From positions 1 to 64,000 of the forward strand of contig NZ_JAWXYB010000001.1 in the NCBI RefSeq assembly GCF_033842475.1: 64,000 bases of DNA, in the 5' to 3' direction. Within the stretch, counting starts at the first letter, position 1, and each line of letters opens with the position of its first letter. Positions 44,138 to 54,479 of this stretch are shown here, piece by piece. A program made the position numbers and the translations under genes. The notes beneath the pieces were generated by a model, which saw nothing but the letters and a program-made list of their open reading frames with translations, was not told the origin of the DNA and searched no databases. The stretch comes from Acidiphilium acidophilum. Lineage in GTDB: Bacteria > Pseudomonadota > Alphaproteobacteria > Acetobacterales > Acetobacteraceae.

Positions 44138-45312
44138 GCGGCAACGTCCGCCAGCAGCAGGCGGCTGTCGAAAGTGTCGTCCTGTCGCTGGCGTTCATAC
44201 TTGTCGCCCTCGTGTTCGTCCTCGGCTTCGCCTGGCTGAAGGCCCACACGGCGATCTCGCGTGCCGTGCTGGAGTTCATGGCATTCCAGATCCTGCATTT
44301 CGACTGGACACCCGCGACGCACGCGCACGCGCTGGCCGACGAGATCAGGACGATCCCGGCATCCTCCCTGTCCATCGTCGGATTGTTCCGGGTGGTCGGT
44401 GCGGTCTCGGCGCTGTTCGCTGTCCCATTGTCGATCTTTGTGACGGTACTCGGGATCATTCTGGTGATCTTTGCCCCGGCAAGCCGCTACGCGACACCGC
44501 TCGACCTCGATGGCCTGATCAAGGCGCAGGCGCCGGTGTTCCGCTCGATCGCCGCCTATCTGCCGCGCCGCCTCGTACCGGTCGCCCCGAACCTGCCGGC
44601 ACCACGACCCGCCGATCCGGCGTTGCATCTTGGCGAGTGGCTCGCCTGCCACGCCTTGGGCGAGACGGGAGTGTTTCAGCAGGATCAGGCGGTTGCAGCG
44701 CTCGAGGCACAGCTGGGCGATTCATGGAGCGGCATCGATCGGGCTCCCGCCTCGGCACGCATGATGATCGCCGTCTGCGGATTGCACGCGTGCCGCCGGC
44801 GCAAGGAGGCCACCGCATTACTCGGGCTCGTATCGGAGAGTCTGGCGGTCAATGCCGCACAGGAAGGCGGTACGGGGCCAGAGCACCCCCTCGTGCTGTC
44901 GTCCACCATCATGCAGGCGGTCGACCGGATCCTCTCCGAAACCCCGGTCCGCTCCGAAGTCGAACCCGTGCTGCGTCAGCATGGCTTCGTGACCACCGCC
45001 GTGATGGGATTGTTGAATTTCGCGCGGGCACGCGCCGGACTGCTTCCGCCGGCGCAGTTCAATTTCCTGAAACTGATCGACCGGAACCTCTGGTACGCGC
45101 TGCAATCGCTCGGCTTTCCTGTCTCGGAGACCGAGGACGGGCCGTTTCCCAATCCGAAGATCGAGGCGCTCGGGGCGCGGGCGCATTGGCAGACCGAACG
45201 CGCCGAGCGTGTCGCCCTGGTCCTGCCGCATATCGAAATGGCGATCGATCTCGTGGTCGGGCGGGTCGACGCAGCAAGCACCAGGCAACAGCCGCTGAAG
45301 GATCTCAGATGA
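44134..45312 (+). CDS. dotM: DotM/IcmP/TrbA inner-membrane protein
   Basis: A 392-residue protein with two to three N-terminal helices (VVLSLAFILVALVFVLGFAW; IVGLFRVVGAVSALFAVPLS; IFVTVLGIILVIFA) and a large soluble domain (GEWLACHALGETGVFQQDQA; HGFVTTAVMGLLNFARARAG). DotM forms the coupling complex with DotL and IcmJ, and all three genes are here. Overlaps the next gene. Confidence 0.9.
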   Translation: MSGNVRQQQAAVESVVLSLAFILVALVFVLGFAWLKAHTAISRAVLEFMAFQILHFDWTPATHAHALADEIRTIPASSLSIVGLFRVVGAVSALFAVPLSIFVTVLGIILVIFAPASRYATPLDLDGLIKAQAPVFRSIAAYLPRRLVPVAPNLPAPRPADPALHLGEWLACHALGETGVFQQDQAVAALEAQLGDSWSGIDRAPASARMMIAVCGLHACRRRKEATALLGLVSESLAVNAAQEGGTGPEHPLVLSSTIMQAVDRILSETPVRSEVEPVLRQHGFVTTAVMGLLNFARARAGLLPPAQFNFLKLIDRNLWYALQSLGFPVSETEDGPFPNPKIEALGARAHWQTERAERVALVLPHIEMAIDLVVGRVDAASTRQQPLKDLR

Positions 45313-45788
45313 ACATCACGATCTCTCATGATGGTGGAGCCATCATTCTCAGGATTGAACCGCTCGCCGGCGATCCGCCGGTGACGATCGCGGGACTGGC
45401 GTCGCTTGGGAGTGCCGATACGGCCAGACCGACGCTCCATACCTCGACCGTCTCCCGCTTCTCCTCCTCCTGGTGGCAGTCGCGACCCGTGCGCCTGCTG
45501 ACCCTCGGCGTCGTACTGGTGGCGTTCATCCAGGTCGGGATGGTGGTGTCGGGGGCCTCGCGCACCGCGGTACAGCCGCCTGTGGCGATGGCGCCGATGT
45601 CCCTCTCGGGTGGTGCATCATCGGGCGGCAAGCAGAGACCGGCCACGGCGAAACACCGGATCGTGCCGCCGGTAGCCGCGATCGACGATGCGCTGGCCAA
45701 TGGCGCGAAGCCGATCGGCACGGTTCATCAACCCACGATCGCCCCGGGAACGGCGGCCGCGCAAGCGCGCTTTGGGCTCGACCCATGA
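45309..45788 (+). CDS. Single-helix membrane protein between dotM and dotL
   Basis: A 159-residue protein with a small N-terminal beta-rich cytoplasmic part (MNITISHDGGAIILRIEPLA), one helix (PVRLLTLGVVLVAFIQVGMV, about residues 60-80) and a proline/alanine-rich periplasmic tail. It overlaps both dotM and dotL, so is co-translated with the coupling complex. No family was recognised. Legionella icmP and icmO have no gene between them. Confidence 0.6.
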   Translation: MNITISHDGGAIILRIEPLAGDPPVTIAGLASLGSADTARPTLHTSTVSRFSSSWWQSRPVRLLTLGVVLVAFIQVGMVVSGASRTAVQPPVAMAPMSLSGGASSGGKQRPATAKHRIVPPVAAIDDALANGAKPIGTVHQPTIAPGTAAAQARFGLDP

Positions 45789-48460
45789 TCCCGCGCGAAG
45801 TCAAAGGCCCGGAAGCCAATACCGAACGGGCCGGGCCACAGCTGACCCGCGACATCCGCCCCGGATCGGTGCGGTTTCTCCAGGCGCTGCAGACCCCGCT
45901 CAGCGGGTTTCTCCTGATCGCGGGTGGAGTCGGATCGTTCTTCGCGCCGGTGATCCTCGATCCGGTCGTGGTGCTGGCGGTCATCATCGCGACCTACGTG
46001 CTGACGCGCCCGACCATCCTGCCGATGCGCCTGCCGAGCTACGCCCGCGGGCGCGATCGCAACCATCCGTCACCACGCGACCGCTCGCCCCAGAAACCGG
46101 CGGGGATTTTCTATCTCGGGGCGGATTTTCGGACCGGGCAACAGATCTGGCTCACCAACGAGGATTGCCGTCAGCATGGCGTGGTGCCCGGCACCACCGG
46201 CGCAGGGAAGACCTACACCCTGGTCAGCATGGTCGCGAATTCCCTCATCCACGGCAGCGGGTTCATCTTCGTCGACGGCAAGGCGGATAACAGCCTGTAC
46301 GCCATGCTCTATTCCCAGGCCCGCCGTTTCAACCGCGAGGATGACGTGGTGGCGCTGAATTTTCTGGTCGCCAGCGGCAACCGCGATACCAACACCTTCA
46401 ACCCGTTCGCCTCGTGCAACGCCGACGTGCTGCGCGAATTGCTGGTCAGCCAGATCGAGCGTAACCCGCAGGGTGGGGCCAACGATCCGAACGGTGTCTT
46501 CCTCTCGCGCGCGGTCGCTCTGCTCGGTGCCCTGGCCCCCGTGCTGGTATGGCTGCGCGACAACCGCAACATCCCGATCGATATCGAGAAGATCCGCCTC
46601 GCCACCGAATTGCGCTCGGTCATCGCACTCGCGCTGCACTCGAAATACCGTCTGCGCGATCCCGAGGCCGGCACCTTCACCGAGATCGATCTCAAGGAGG
46701 AACCGGCGATCCCGCCCGCCTATCTATTCCCCCTGCAAGCCTATCTGGGTGAGACCGGCGGGTTCGATGTCGGCAGTTTCGGCAAGGACAGTTCCGCCGC
46801 AAAGATCGAGGAGGCGTTGCGGCGGAGCGATGAACCGGCCCGGCAGCACTCGTTCGCCGTGATGCACTTCTCCCAGACCTTCACCCAGATGGCGGTATCG
46901 CTCGGTCACATCTTCAAGGTCGAGAGCAGCGATATCGACATGCGCGACATCGTGCTCAATCGCCGGATTCTGGCGGTCAATCTCCCGACCCTGGAGAACT
47001 CAGGCGAAAGTACCGCGGCTTTGGGCAAGATCGTCGTCGCGACATTGCGCAACATGATGGCGCAGACGCTGGGGGCCGATCTCGAGGGAAATTTCGACGA
47101 CATCATCGCGAACAACGCGGCCGAGTCCGCGACGCCGTTCCCGGTGATCTTCGATGAGGTCGGCTACTATGCCGTGACCTCGATGGACAAGATGATGGCG
47201 ATGGGGCGCAAGCTCGGCCTGTTCTTCCTGCTCGGGTTTCAGGAGATCGTGGCGCTCAAGGTCAGGATGGGGGAATCAGCGCTATCCATGCTCGGCAACG
47301 CCAATCTCCAGATCATCACCCGTCTGCAGGAGGGATCCGAGACGAGGAGTTATATCGAGAAGACCGCCGGCGACACCTACGTCACCCAGGCCAGCCGTTT
47401 CGATGCGACCGGATTGGGCGGCTATTCGGAAGGGATGCAGGCCGAGGTCCGCCAGGTCTCACGGGTCGATTGGCAGGATGTCCGGGGATTGATCGAGGGT
47501 GAGGCGATCATGCTCTACGGGCGCTTTCGGGTCTATGCCAAGACGTTCGATGCTGAGCCGAAGGCGCAGGGGGCCTTGCGGATCAACCGCCCGCTCGCCC
47601 TGCTGCCCGCCGCTAAGCAGTCGGGCGTAACCCGCGACGGCTGGGTCCAGGCGGCGCTCACGGCCCTGCAGGACGATCGACCGGTTGCCGCAGAACCGGG
47701 TGGTCCGTTCGAGGCGATCATCCGATCCCTGGAGCCGGCGATCAAGGCGGTGATGGTGAAAACCGGGTCGGGCGAGCTGGTAGGCGAGGCGGGCGATACC
47801 GCCATCGGCGATGCGATCACCGCGGCTCTTGCCGATCTTGATCCGGACATGCGCGCACCCGGCATCTACTATCAGGCGTTCCAGGTGTTCCCGCGCATGC
47901 CTGACGATGAAAAGGAGGGCGATGAACGGAAGCGCCCCCGCTATGATCTCAAACGCTTCATGCTCCAACGGTCCGTCATCCACCGCGATGATGCCAAAAC
48001 CGCCGAAGGTAAACCGGTCGATGGCGCTGCATCCGATCAGCTGTCGTTACCGGCAGGCCGCAATCTCATGACGCTCATTCCCGATGAAGAACTACGCATC
48101 CAAGCCGCGTTGGGTGGGATTTCGGTTCGGGATTATCTCATCAGTCTGGACTATCTGATCGAGACCTTCCGCCAGGCGATCCCACCGTCCGGATCGACGG
48201 AACAGGGCGATGCTGTCGCGATGGCAGCGCCACCGATACCACCGACACAACACCGCGCAACAACGGACGATCCGGCGGCTTCGGACGCTCGTGAGGCAGG
48301 GCAGGGGGAGGCAGGGCAGGGTGTGCAGGACGCAGCTGCGCCTGGTCAGGATGCCCCGGTCGGATCGCCGGTGTTGAATGGCGGAACTGGCGAGGATCAA
48401 AGCAAACCGGCACCGGACGATGCCACCGCCACCCAGCGACGGTTCAGCCCGGGACGATAA
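45785..48460 (+). CDS. dotL: DotL/IcmO/TrbC coupling protein ATPase
   Basis: An 891-residue type IV coupling protein. Two N-terminal helices (FLLIAGGVGSFFAPVILDPV, VLAVIIATYVLTR), Walker A PGTTGAGKTYTL near residues 136-147, Walker B-like PFPVIFDEVGYY, and FFLLGFQEIVALK further on. The C-terminal 250 residues form the adaptor-binding tail, ending in a low-complexity Gln/Gly/Ala region. It recruits substrate DNA-protein to the channel. ATGA overlap with the previous gene. It is the last gene of this operon. Confidence 0.93.
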   Translation: MIPREVKGPEANTERAGPQLTRDIRPGSVRFLQALQTPLSGFLLIAGGVGSFFAPVILDPVVVLAVIIATYVLTRPTILPMRLPSYARGRDRNHPSPRDRSPQKPAGIFYLGADFRTGQQIWLTNEDCRQHGVVPGTTGAGKTYTLVSMVANSLIHGSGFIFVDGKADNSLYAMLYSQARRFNREDDVVALNFLVASGNRDTNTFNPFASCNADVLRELLVSQIERNPQGGANDPNGVFLSRAVALLGALAPVLVWLRDNRNIPIDIEKIRLATELRSVIALALHSKYRLRDPEAGTFTEIDLKEEPAIPPAYLFPLQAYLGETGGFDVGSFGKDSSAAKIEEALRRSDEPARQHSFAVMHFSQTFTQMAVSLGHIFKVESSDIDMRDIVLNRRILAVNLPTLENSGESTAALGKIVVATLRNMMAQTLGADLEGNFDDIIANNAAESATPFPVIFDEVGYYAVTSMDKMMAMGRKLGLFFLLGFQEIVALKVRMGESALSMLGNANLQIITRLQEGSETRSYIEKTAGDTYVTQASRFDATGLGGYSEGMQAEVRQVSRVDWQDVRGLIEGEAIMLYGRFRVYAKTFDAEPKAQGALRINRPLALLPAAKQSGVTRDGWVQAALTALQDDRPVAAEPGGPFEAIIRSLEPAIKAVMVKTGSGELVGEAGDTAIGDAITAALADLDPDMRAPGIYYQAFQVFPRMPDDEKEGDERKRPRYDLKRFMLQRSVIHRDDAKTAEGKPVDGAASDQLSLPAGRNLMTLIPDEELRIQAALGGISVRDYLISLDYLIETFRQAIPPSGSTEQGDAVAMAAPPIPPTQHRATTDDPAASDAREAGQGEAGQGVQDAAAPGQDAPVGSPVLNGGTGEDQSKPAPDDATATQRRFSPGR

Positions 48461-48748
48461 GCGGGAAGCGGGAGTTGCATGGATGGTCCGCCTTACGCGA
48501 TCGAGCACGCTGTAATCTGCGACATCGTGCCCGACTCAAGCGGTATCTCATCCTGCCGGACGCCCCTGCGACTGGTGCTATCGCTGTGATCACGGTGCGT
48601 CCAGTAACCGCCTCGGCAGGTTTGGGGTGGTCCCCGGCGGGATGGGTGGTGCGATCAACATCCCACACGATCGGGGCATCGGTCTGGATGATCCGGGTGA
48701 GTTGCCAATCAGGCACTTTGAAAATAAATCTTTCTTCAGGGACGGAAA
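48461..48748. other. Intergenic region downstream of dotL
   Basis: The 288 bp hold only short frames, none with a convincing start. It ends with a CAGGGAC-like ribosome-binding site for the next gene. No hairpin terminator was found. Confidence 0.35.
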
Positions 48749-49219
48749 ATGGAGCGTATGGGAATGTTCGTCATCCGAGTCAGTCTCATGGGGCTCGTCG
48801 TGGCCATGCTGACCTCGGCATCGGGTGAAGCGGCGCTTCCTGCCCAACCAATCCCCCGTGCCGTCTATGTCGGCGTCCAGTTGTTCCGGAAATACGATCA
48901 GACCGGCGGCATGGCTCAGGTCGTACAGGCCGTGAATGGATGCTATCGCGTGATGGCACCATCCCCCGGGCTGACGCTTGGCAAGATCGAGTGTCTGGGT
49001 GAGGATTCCGCCGCCTATGAGATGTCGATCGCGATGACCCGGGTTCATGGTTTCCCGCCACTCCCGTTTTACACCCAGGCACAGTTCTTTGGCCGAACCC
49101 TCACCGTTCTCAGAAACGCGGGCATCCACCCGTCCTCTGAACGAAAACATCTGATGTCGAGCATTCTCCTGATGAGCGGTCAGGATTATCGTGAGATCGC
49201 GGGGCCGGTGGCTCAGTGA
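48749..49219 (+). CDS. Exported protein of unknown function downstream of dotL
   Basis: A 156-residue protein with a signal peptide (MERMGMFVIRVSLMGLVVAM, cleavage near GEA). The mature part has two cysteines (NGCYRVM, IECLGED), probably a disulphide, and is alpha/beta in look (FGRTLTVLRNAGIHPSSERK). No family was recognised. It may still belong to the transfer region. Confidence 0.55.
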   Translation: MERMGMFVIRVSLMGLVVAMLTSASGEAALPAQPIPRAVYVGVQLFRKYDQTGGMAQVVQAVNGCYRVMAPSPGLTLGKIECLGEDSAAYEMSIAMTRVHGFPPLPFYTQAQFFGRTLTVLRNAGIHPSSERKHLMSSILLMSGQDYREIAGPVAQ

Positions 49220-49256
49220 GCGGCCCAGCAATGAAGATCGGGCTTTCGGTAAAGTA

Positions 49257-50171
49257 ATGCAAAAAGGTAAATCGCCGAAACTGGTAACTCTGCGGAGATC
49301 TTTCGTCGCGGGCCACATACTGTGGACCGAAGATGAACTTCATACGCCGATCGTCGGCGAGGATCGCAATCTGGGCGGCAATCTCCTCGGGTATGAACCG
49401 CACGGGCCGGACCTGCCACTTCTCTTTGATTTGCTGGTGCCGTGTGTATTCTTTGACTTGAAACGATTTGTGGTTCGTCGCGCCGGGTTCAAATGTGAGG
49501 TGTGTGGCAGGACTAATTTTCATCGGCCATTCGATCGGTGGGTCTATGACAAACGGCGGAAAATACGAACGCTGCGTCGGCTGATGTGCCTTTGTAAGCA
49601 GTGTCACATTGCGAGCCTACGCAAGTTCGACCGGCCGCTTCATCCTCTGGATCCGAGAGATTATCAGATGCGGACCTTCCGGGGCATCACCCATGAACAA
49701 CTCGAGATCTATGCGGCGGAACAAAAAAAGCTCCATGAGAGTCTGGAGAAGATCAAATGGAAGTCTGATCTCTCGATCCTGACCCAACGCGCCTATGTGG
49801 GTTTACCTGAACCCGATGACCGGTTGATCCTTAACTATCCAGATCCGCCGATAAAGCCGCCGGCCGATCGCATAGTCGTTCGTTTTAAGACTCGGGAAGT
49901 CAACTCGCCCTATCGCCCTTTTAGGTCCTTTACAACAGAGGAACCGGCGATGGCCGAAGCAAAGAAATTATGGCCTCTGATCGGGGAATATACGTCGAAA
50001 CAGATCTCGGAGATCACGGGCATCGATTTGTTTCGACTGCATCATACTCTGGGATCGCGGCGGGTGGCTGCAGGTGTCGTACCCATTCCGAAAGCGACAA
50101 AGCTGGCGGATGAAGGCAAGGACAAAAAGCGCCGGCGCAGGAAGGCCAAGAAGAAAAACAAAAATTCTTGA
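49257..50171 (+). CDS. HNH-like zinc-binding protein
   Basis: A 304-residue protein from ATG 49257 (MQKGKSPKLVTLRR). Residues 70-130 carry FKCEVCGRTNFHRPFDRW, then VYDKR and LMCLCKQCH, giving the CxxC...H...CxxCH arrangement of HNH-type folds. The C-terminal part has an HTH-like segment (YTSKQISEITGIDLFRLHHT) and a lysine/arginine-rich end. A nuclease or DNA-binding role is plausible. The start lacks a strong ribosome-binding site. Confidence 0.55.
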   Translation: MQKGKSPKLVTLRRSFVAGHILWTEDELHTPIVGEDRNLGGNLLGYEPHGPDLPLLFDLLVPCVFFDLKRFVVRRAGFKCEVCGRTNFHRPFDRWVYDKRRKIRTLRRLMCLCKQCHIASLRKFDRPLHPLDPRDYQMRTFRGITHEQLEIYAAEQKKLHESLEKIKWKSDLSILTQRAYVGLPEPDDRLILNYPDPPIKPPADRIVVRFKTREVNSPYRPFRSFTTEEPAMAEAKKLWPLIGEYTSKQISEITGIDLFRLHHTLGSRRVAAGVVPIPKATKLADEGKDKKRRRRKAKKKNKNS

Positions 50172-50490
50172 CCGAAATGTTTTTAGATCGACGTCAGCGG
50201 TTCACCGGGATGACCCTTACCCTTCGGGGATGATGGCTCAATTCGCATTAGCAATGCACGCGGGCCTGAATTCAGCAGACCTGCGGTTGTGGCGAGGACG
50301 GCTCAAGGCGAGGGGGGTCGAGGAAGGTCGACGAGAGGATACCATCGTAATTTCACTTAAATCAAAATGGTCCGTCGCAGATTTTCGGATAAGCGCGACA
50401 TATTCCAAAAACAGAAAGTCTTCGAAATCTCGGACGTATCGATTTTTGCACGGATGATAGAGGACATTATCACATAAAAGATTGTGACCG

Positions 50491-50526
50491 GTACAAAGCT
50501 TGTTGTACGGCTTCATTCCGTATACT
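50491..50526 (+). promoter_or_regulatory. Promoter and operator of the tacAT pair
   Basis: GTACAA and TTGTAC (50491-50496, 50503-50508) form a dyad around AGCTTG, and TATACT at 50521-50526 fits a -10 box about 27 bp before the tacA start. The -35 overlaps the dyad, so antitoxin binding there would repress. The remaining intergenic sequence from 50172 holds no supported gene. Confidence 0.6.
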
Positions 50527-50552
50527 AGAGTTAGAGAAAGTAAGGAGTTCTC

Positions 50553-51346
<794 letters not shown>

Positions 51347-51470
51347 GACGGCTGCGGCCTAGTGAGGAATTGCGGGCTTATCTTTTGCAAGCCGGAACCC
51401 TTTAGTCGGGCTAGGTTTTTGGGAGCTATCGAAAGCCTTGATTTTCGAATGCTTGCTAGAGCTTCTGGTA

Positions 51471-51496
51471 ATATCCTCTCCAGGGGGATAGGATAT
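51471..51496. promoter_or_regulatory. CsoR/RcnR-type operator overlapping the repressor's ribosome-binding site
   Basis: ATATCCT and AGGATAT arms flank an inner G/C tract (CTCCAGGGGGAT), the kind of interrupted palindrome bound by CsoR/RcnR repressors. It ends five bases before ATG 51501, so the repressor would block initiation of its own gene and the exporter gene behind it. The site assignment is inferred from the palindrome and gene order. Confidence 0.6.
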
Positions 51497-51500
51497 AGTC

Positions 51501-51776
51501 ATGACAACAGAACTGCACACCTCACACTCTGAAATCCTCCAGCGCCTGCGCCGCGCCAGCGGGCACCTAGTGAAAGTCATCAGCATGATCGAGGAAGGCC
51601 GCCCCTGCCTCGACCTCGCGCAGCAATTACACGCTGTCGAAAGCGCGATTCACGAAGCGAAAAAAACCCTCATTCACGACCACCTCGATAACTGCATCGA
51701 GGCGGCGCTGAATCCAGCCGCCAAAAAAGGCGGCAAGCCTGTCGAAGATTTCAAAGCCATCACTCGCTATCTGTAA
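51501..51776 (+). CDS. CsoR/RcnR/DmeR-type metal-sensing repressor
   Basis: A 91-residue all-helical protein with the family core (RLRRASGHLVKVISMIEEGR; AVESAIHEAKKTLIHDHLDN). Likely metal ligands are the N-terminal His residues, Cys36, His61 and Cys65 region (GRPCLDL; LIHDHLDNC). It lies 15 bp before the NicO-type exporter gene, so it probably responds to Ni or Co. Copper is less likely on that context. Confidence 0.85.
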   Translation: MTTELHTSHSEILQRLRRASGHLVKVISMIEEGRPCLDLAQQLHAVESAIHEAKKTLIHDHLDNCIEAALNPAAKKGGKPVEDFKAITRYL

Positions 51777-52197
51777 CGAAGGAAGTCCATCATGAATGCA
51801 GATGCTCTCCTGCTCGTCTTAACTGTTGGTGTCGTCGGCGTGTTGCATACTGCTGTACCTGACCATTGGGTGCCGATCACGCTCATGTCGCGCCAGCGCG
51901 GCTGGACGAAGATGGAAACCGCAAAAGCGGCTTTGACGGCTGGAACCGGCCACGTTGTCACGACTCTCATCATCGCCCTTGTGGTCTGGGGCGCCGGCGT
52001 CGCGTTCGCCACCCGCTTCGGCCATTGGGTCGATACCGTCGCCAGCCTTCTCCTGACCGGCTTTGGCGGCTGGATTGCCATCTCATCATGGCGCGAGCTG
52101 CAAGGCGGCAAAGGCCACGGTCACAGCCATGGCGGCATTTTTGGGCATAGCCACGGGATTGAGCAACCTGATGTCTGGAAAATAGGGCGAGCGGGGG

Positions 52198-53379
52198 TCA
52201 GGCATCCTGGTAGTCCCACTTGATGTAGCCCTTGGTGTCGGCGGCCCATTTTTCATCGATTTCGACGAGGACGGCGCTGACGAGGCGTTCGAGGGAGGCT
52301 TCGTTGGGGAAGACCCTGATTTTGGTGGTGCGGCGTTTGAGTTCCTGCTGGATGCCGCGTTCCATGGGGTTGGAAGTGCGAAGCCGGCGCTGGTGGGGTT
52401 CTGGCAGTGTGAAGACGGTGAGGCCTTCGGGGATATTTCGTTCGAGCCAATCGGCGAGCTTTGGTGCGGTGTCGCGATAGGCATTGACGAGGGTTGTGAG
52501 AGCGATCTGGGCAGCGGCGAGGGAATTTGCGTTCCAGACGGTCCGGAGTTCTGCGCCGATGCGTTTGCGGATGGCGTGGTTGGGGGCGTGGTGGATGGCG
52601 TTTTGGGCGAGGTGGAACTGGCATCGTTGCCAGTGTGCGGCGCCGAAGACGGCGCGGCGTGCGGCGTGCAATCCGGCATGGTCATCGGAGACGATGAATT
52701 CGACGCCTCGCAGGCCACGCTGATGGAGGCTTTCGAGGAAGGCACGCCAATGGACTTCGGCCTCGGAAAGGGCGACCGAGACGCCGAGGACACGGCGGCG
52801 TTCATCGGGTCCGATGCCGATGGCCGAGAGCACGGCGGCATCGCGGACGACGCCATTATCGCGCATTTTTTCATATCTGGCGTCGAGGATGAGGTAGCGG
52901 ATCTCGGCGAGGGGTCGGGTGCGCCAGGCGGCGAGTTCGTCATCGAGCAGCTTGCTGGCGCGGCTGACCTGAGCGGAGGAGAGGCTTTCGATGCCGAATT
53001 CGCGCATGACGGCCTCGACGTCGCGGGTGGAGACGCCTTTGATGTACATTTCGGCGACGGCGACCATGACGGCGCGGACCGAGCGTCGGCCGCGTTCGAG
53101 GGACTGTGGGTAGAAGGGTTCGCCCACGTGACCGGCGGTTTTGGGGACATCGACGGTGATCGACCCGGCCGGGGTATCGATCCGCTTGGGCTTGTAGCCA
53201 TTGGCGTAACCCTGACGATCGGGGTTGCGCTCGTAGTGACTGGCGTGGAGGAAGCGTTCGCGCTCGATCTGCATGGCGAGTTCGAAGGTCCTGGCAAATA
53301 CCGTGGCGATATCGCCTGCGCCGTTTTCGATCAGATGTTCCAAAAGTGCCTCGATAATCGTATCCTTTTTGGCGTCCAT
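52198..53379 (-). CDS. IS256-family transposase, second copy
   Basis: A 393-residue protein identical to the transposase of copy 1, with all three acidic catalytic residues (DARYEK, SDDHAG, NPMERG). Complete and presumably functional. Confidence 0.97.
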   Translation of the reverse strand: MDAKKDTIIEALLEHLIENGAGDIATVFARTFELAMQIERERFLHASHYERNPDRQGYANGYKPKRIDTPAGSITVDVPKTAGHVGEPFYPQSLERGRRSVRAVMVAVAEMYIKGVSTRDVEAVMREFGIESLSSAQVSRASKLLDDELAAWRTRPLAEIRYLILDARYEKMRDNGVVRDAAVLSAIGIGPDERRRVLGVSVALSEAEVHWRAFLESLHQRGLRGVEFIVSDDHAGLHAARRAVFGAAHWQRCQFHLAQNAIHHAPNHAIRKRIGAELRTVWNANSLAAAQIALTTLVNAYRDTAPKLADWLERNIPEGLTVFTLPEPHQRRLRTSNPMERGIQQELKRRTTKIRVFPNEASLERLVSAVLVEIDEKWAADTKGYIKWDYQDA

Positions 53380-53431
53380 TCATCGGTCTCCATGTTGGTG
53401 TGAACAACTGCATGGAATACCAGAATGAACA

Positions 53432-53461
53432 GCCCTTGCCGGGGCATGCCCCGGCAAGGGC
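53432..53461. repeat. Perfect 30-bp palindrome in IS256 copy 2
   Basis: Identical to the palindrome at 23326-23355 and in the same place relative to the transposase start, which shows that it belongs to the element and not to the host gene. Confidence 0.7.
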
Positions 53462-54479
53462 ACCAACTCCCAACCCAAAATGAATTTCCAGACGTCAGGT
53501 TACACCACCTAGCCACGGAGGGCATGACGATCACGGCCATTCCGCCGACGGCATCCATGGGCCGGAACTGCAAAGCATCGACACAGGGCACGGGGTGGCC
53601 ATGCTGTCAATATTCGAGGACGGTATCCCGCCGCATTTCCGGTTCACTGGCCTTGCTGTCGATTGGGTGAGGGCTGAGACAATCCGCGAAGGGGGCAAGC
53701 GCCAGTCTTTCACCTTCACCAATCGCGGAAAATATTGGGAATCCCTCGACGAAATTCCCGAGCCACACGGATTCGAGGTAGCTGTCACACTCGGTCACGG
53801 CGAGCATGACCATACCTATACCGTCCATTTTACCGAGCATGAACATGGTGGCCATGGACACGATCATGGCCATGACGATCACGATGAAGACAAACTCTAC
53901 GCCCCGCTGGAAGGCGTTGCTGTTCTGTCTCGCCATGCACACCCGCACCGGCACGGCAGCGTCGTCCATAAGCATCAGCATGATCATGAGGCCGCGACCA
54001 CCCACGACATCACGGCCGCGACAGAAACCACGCCGCCGGTACATCAGCACAAGCATAAAACCGGCACGCGGATGGCGCTGCTTCTAATCCTTGGGTCCTC
54101 GCCAATGGTCGAAGGGATTCCGGCGTTCTTCGCCGCAGGCCGCTTCGGCATTGCGGTGATCGCGCTTATGGCAGTCGTCTTTGGCATCAGCACAATCGTG
54201 ACCTACGTGCTTCTGTGCGTCTATTCGGCCGCCGGCCTGCAGCGCGTGAGTCTCGGGCCGGTTGAACGCTATGGCGAAGTCATCAGCGGCGTGTTTATCG
54301 CCATCGTCGGCGTCGTATTCTGGATTTTCCCTGTAGTGTGATAGGGGGGCAGAGGTTCGTTCCAACATCAAAAATAACGATACGATACCAGTTCGACGAT
54401 AACTTATGAGGACTCGAAAGTCTTGATTTTTGCATGACTCTTGGCTCGCGATGCCTGTGTGGCTGCGCTAATGTGCGGT

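Larger units (their letters stand above)
52157..53509 (-). mobile_element. IS256-family insertion sequence, copy 2 (1353 bp)
   Basis: Same ends and length as copy 1 at 22051, in the same orientation, and flanked by a 9-bp target duplication TAGCCACGG (52148-52156 and 53510-53518). Each copy has its own duplication, so the two arrived separately. They are direct repeats 30.1 kb apart and could recombine to delete the DNA between them. Confidence 0.95.
51792..54341 (+). pseudogene. NicO/RcnA-type nickel/cobalt exporter gene, split by IS256 copy 2
   Basis: The N-terminal part (51792-52156, AAGGAAG before the ATG) has helices with VLHTAVPDHWVPI, the metal motif of this family. The C-terminal part (53519-54341) has His-rich stretches (GHGHDHGHDDHD; VVHKHQHDHEA) and more helices. 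Removing the IS and one TAGCCACGG copy rejoins GHSHG to GHDDHGHSADG in frame, giving 395 residues. It is disrupted as sequenced. The C-terminal half could restart only at internal codons. Confidence 0.9.

Noticed and set aside
43782-45308. Long frame running through the lytic transglycosylase and dotM genes in another phase
   Set aside because: Arg/Pro/Gly-rich shadow; the two real genes overlapping it have clear domains. Only the part from 45309 onward is a gene.
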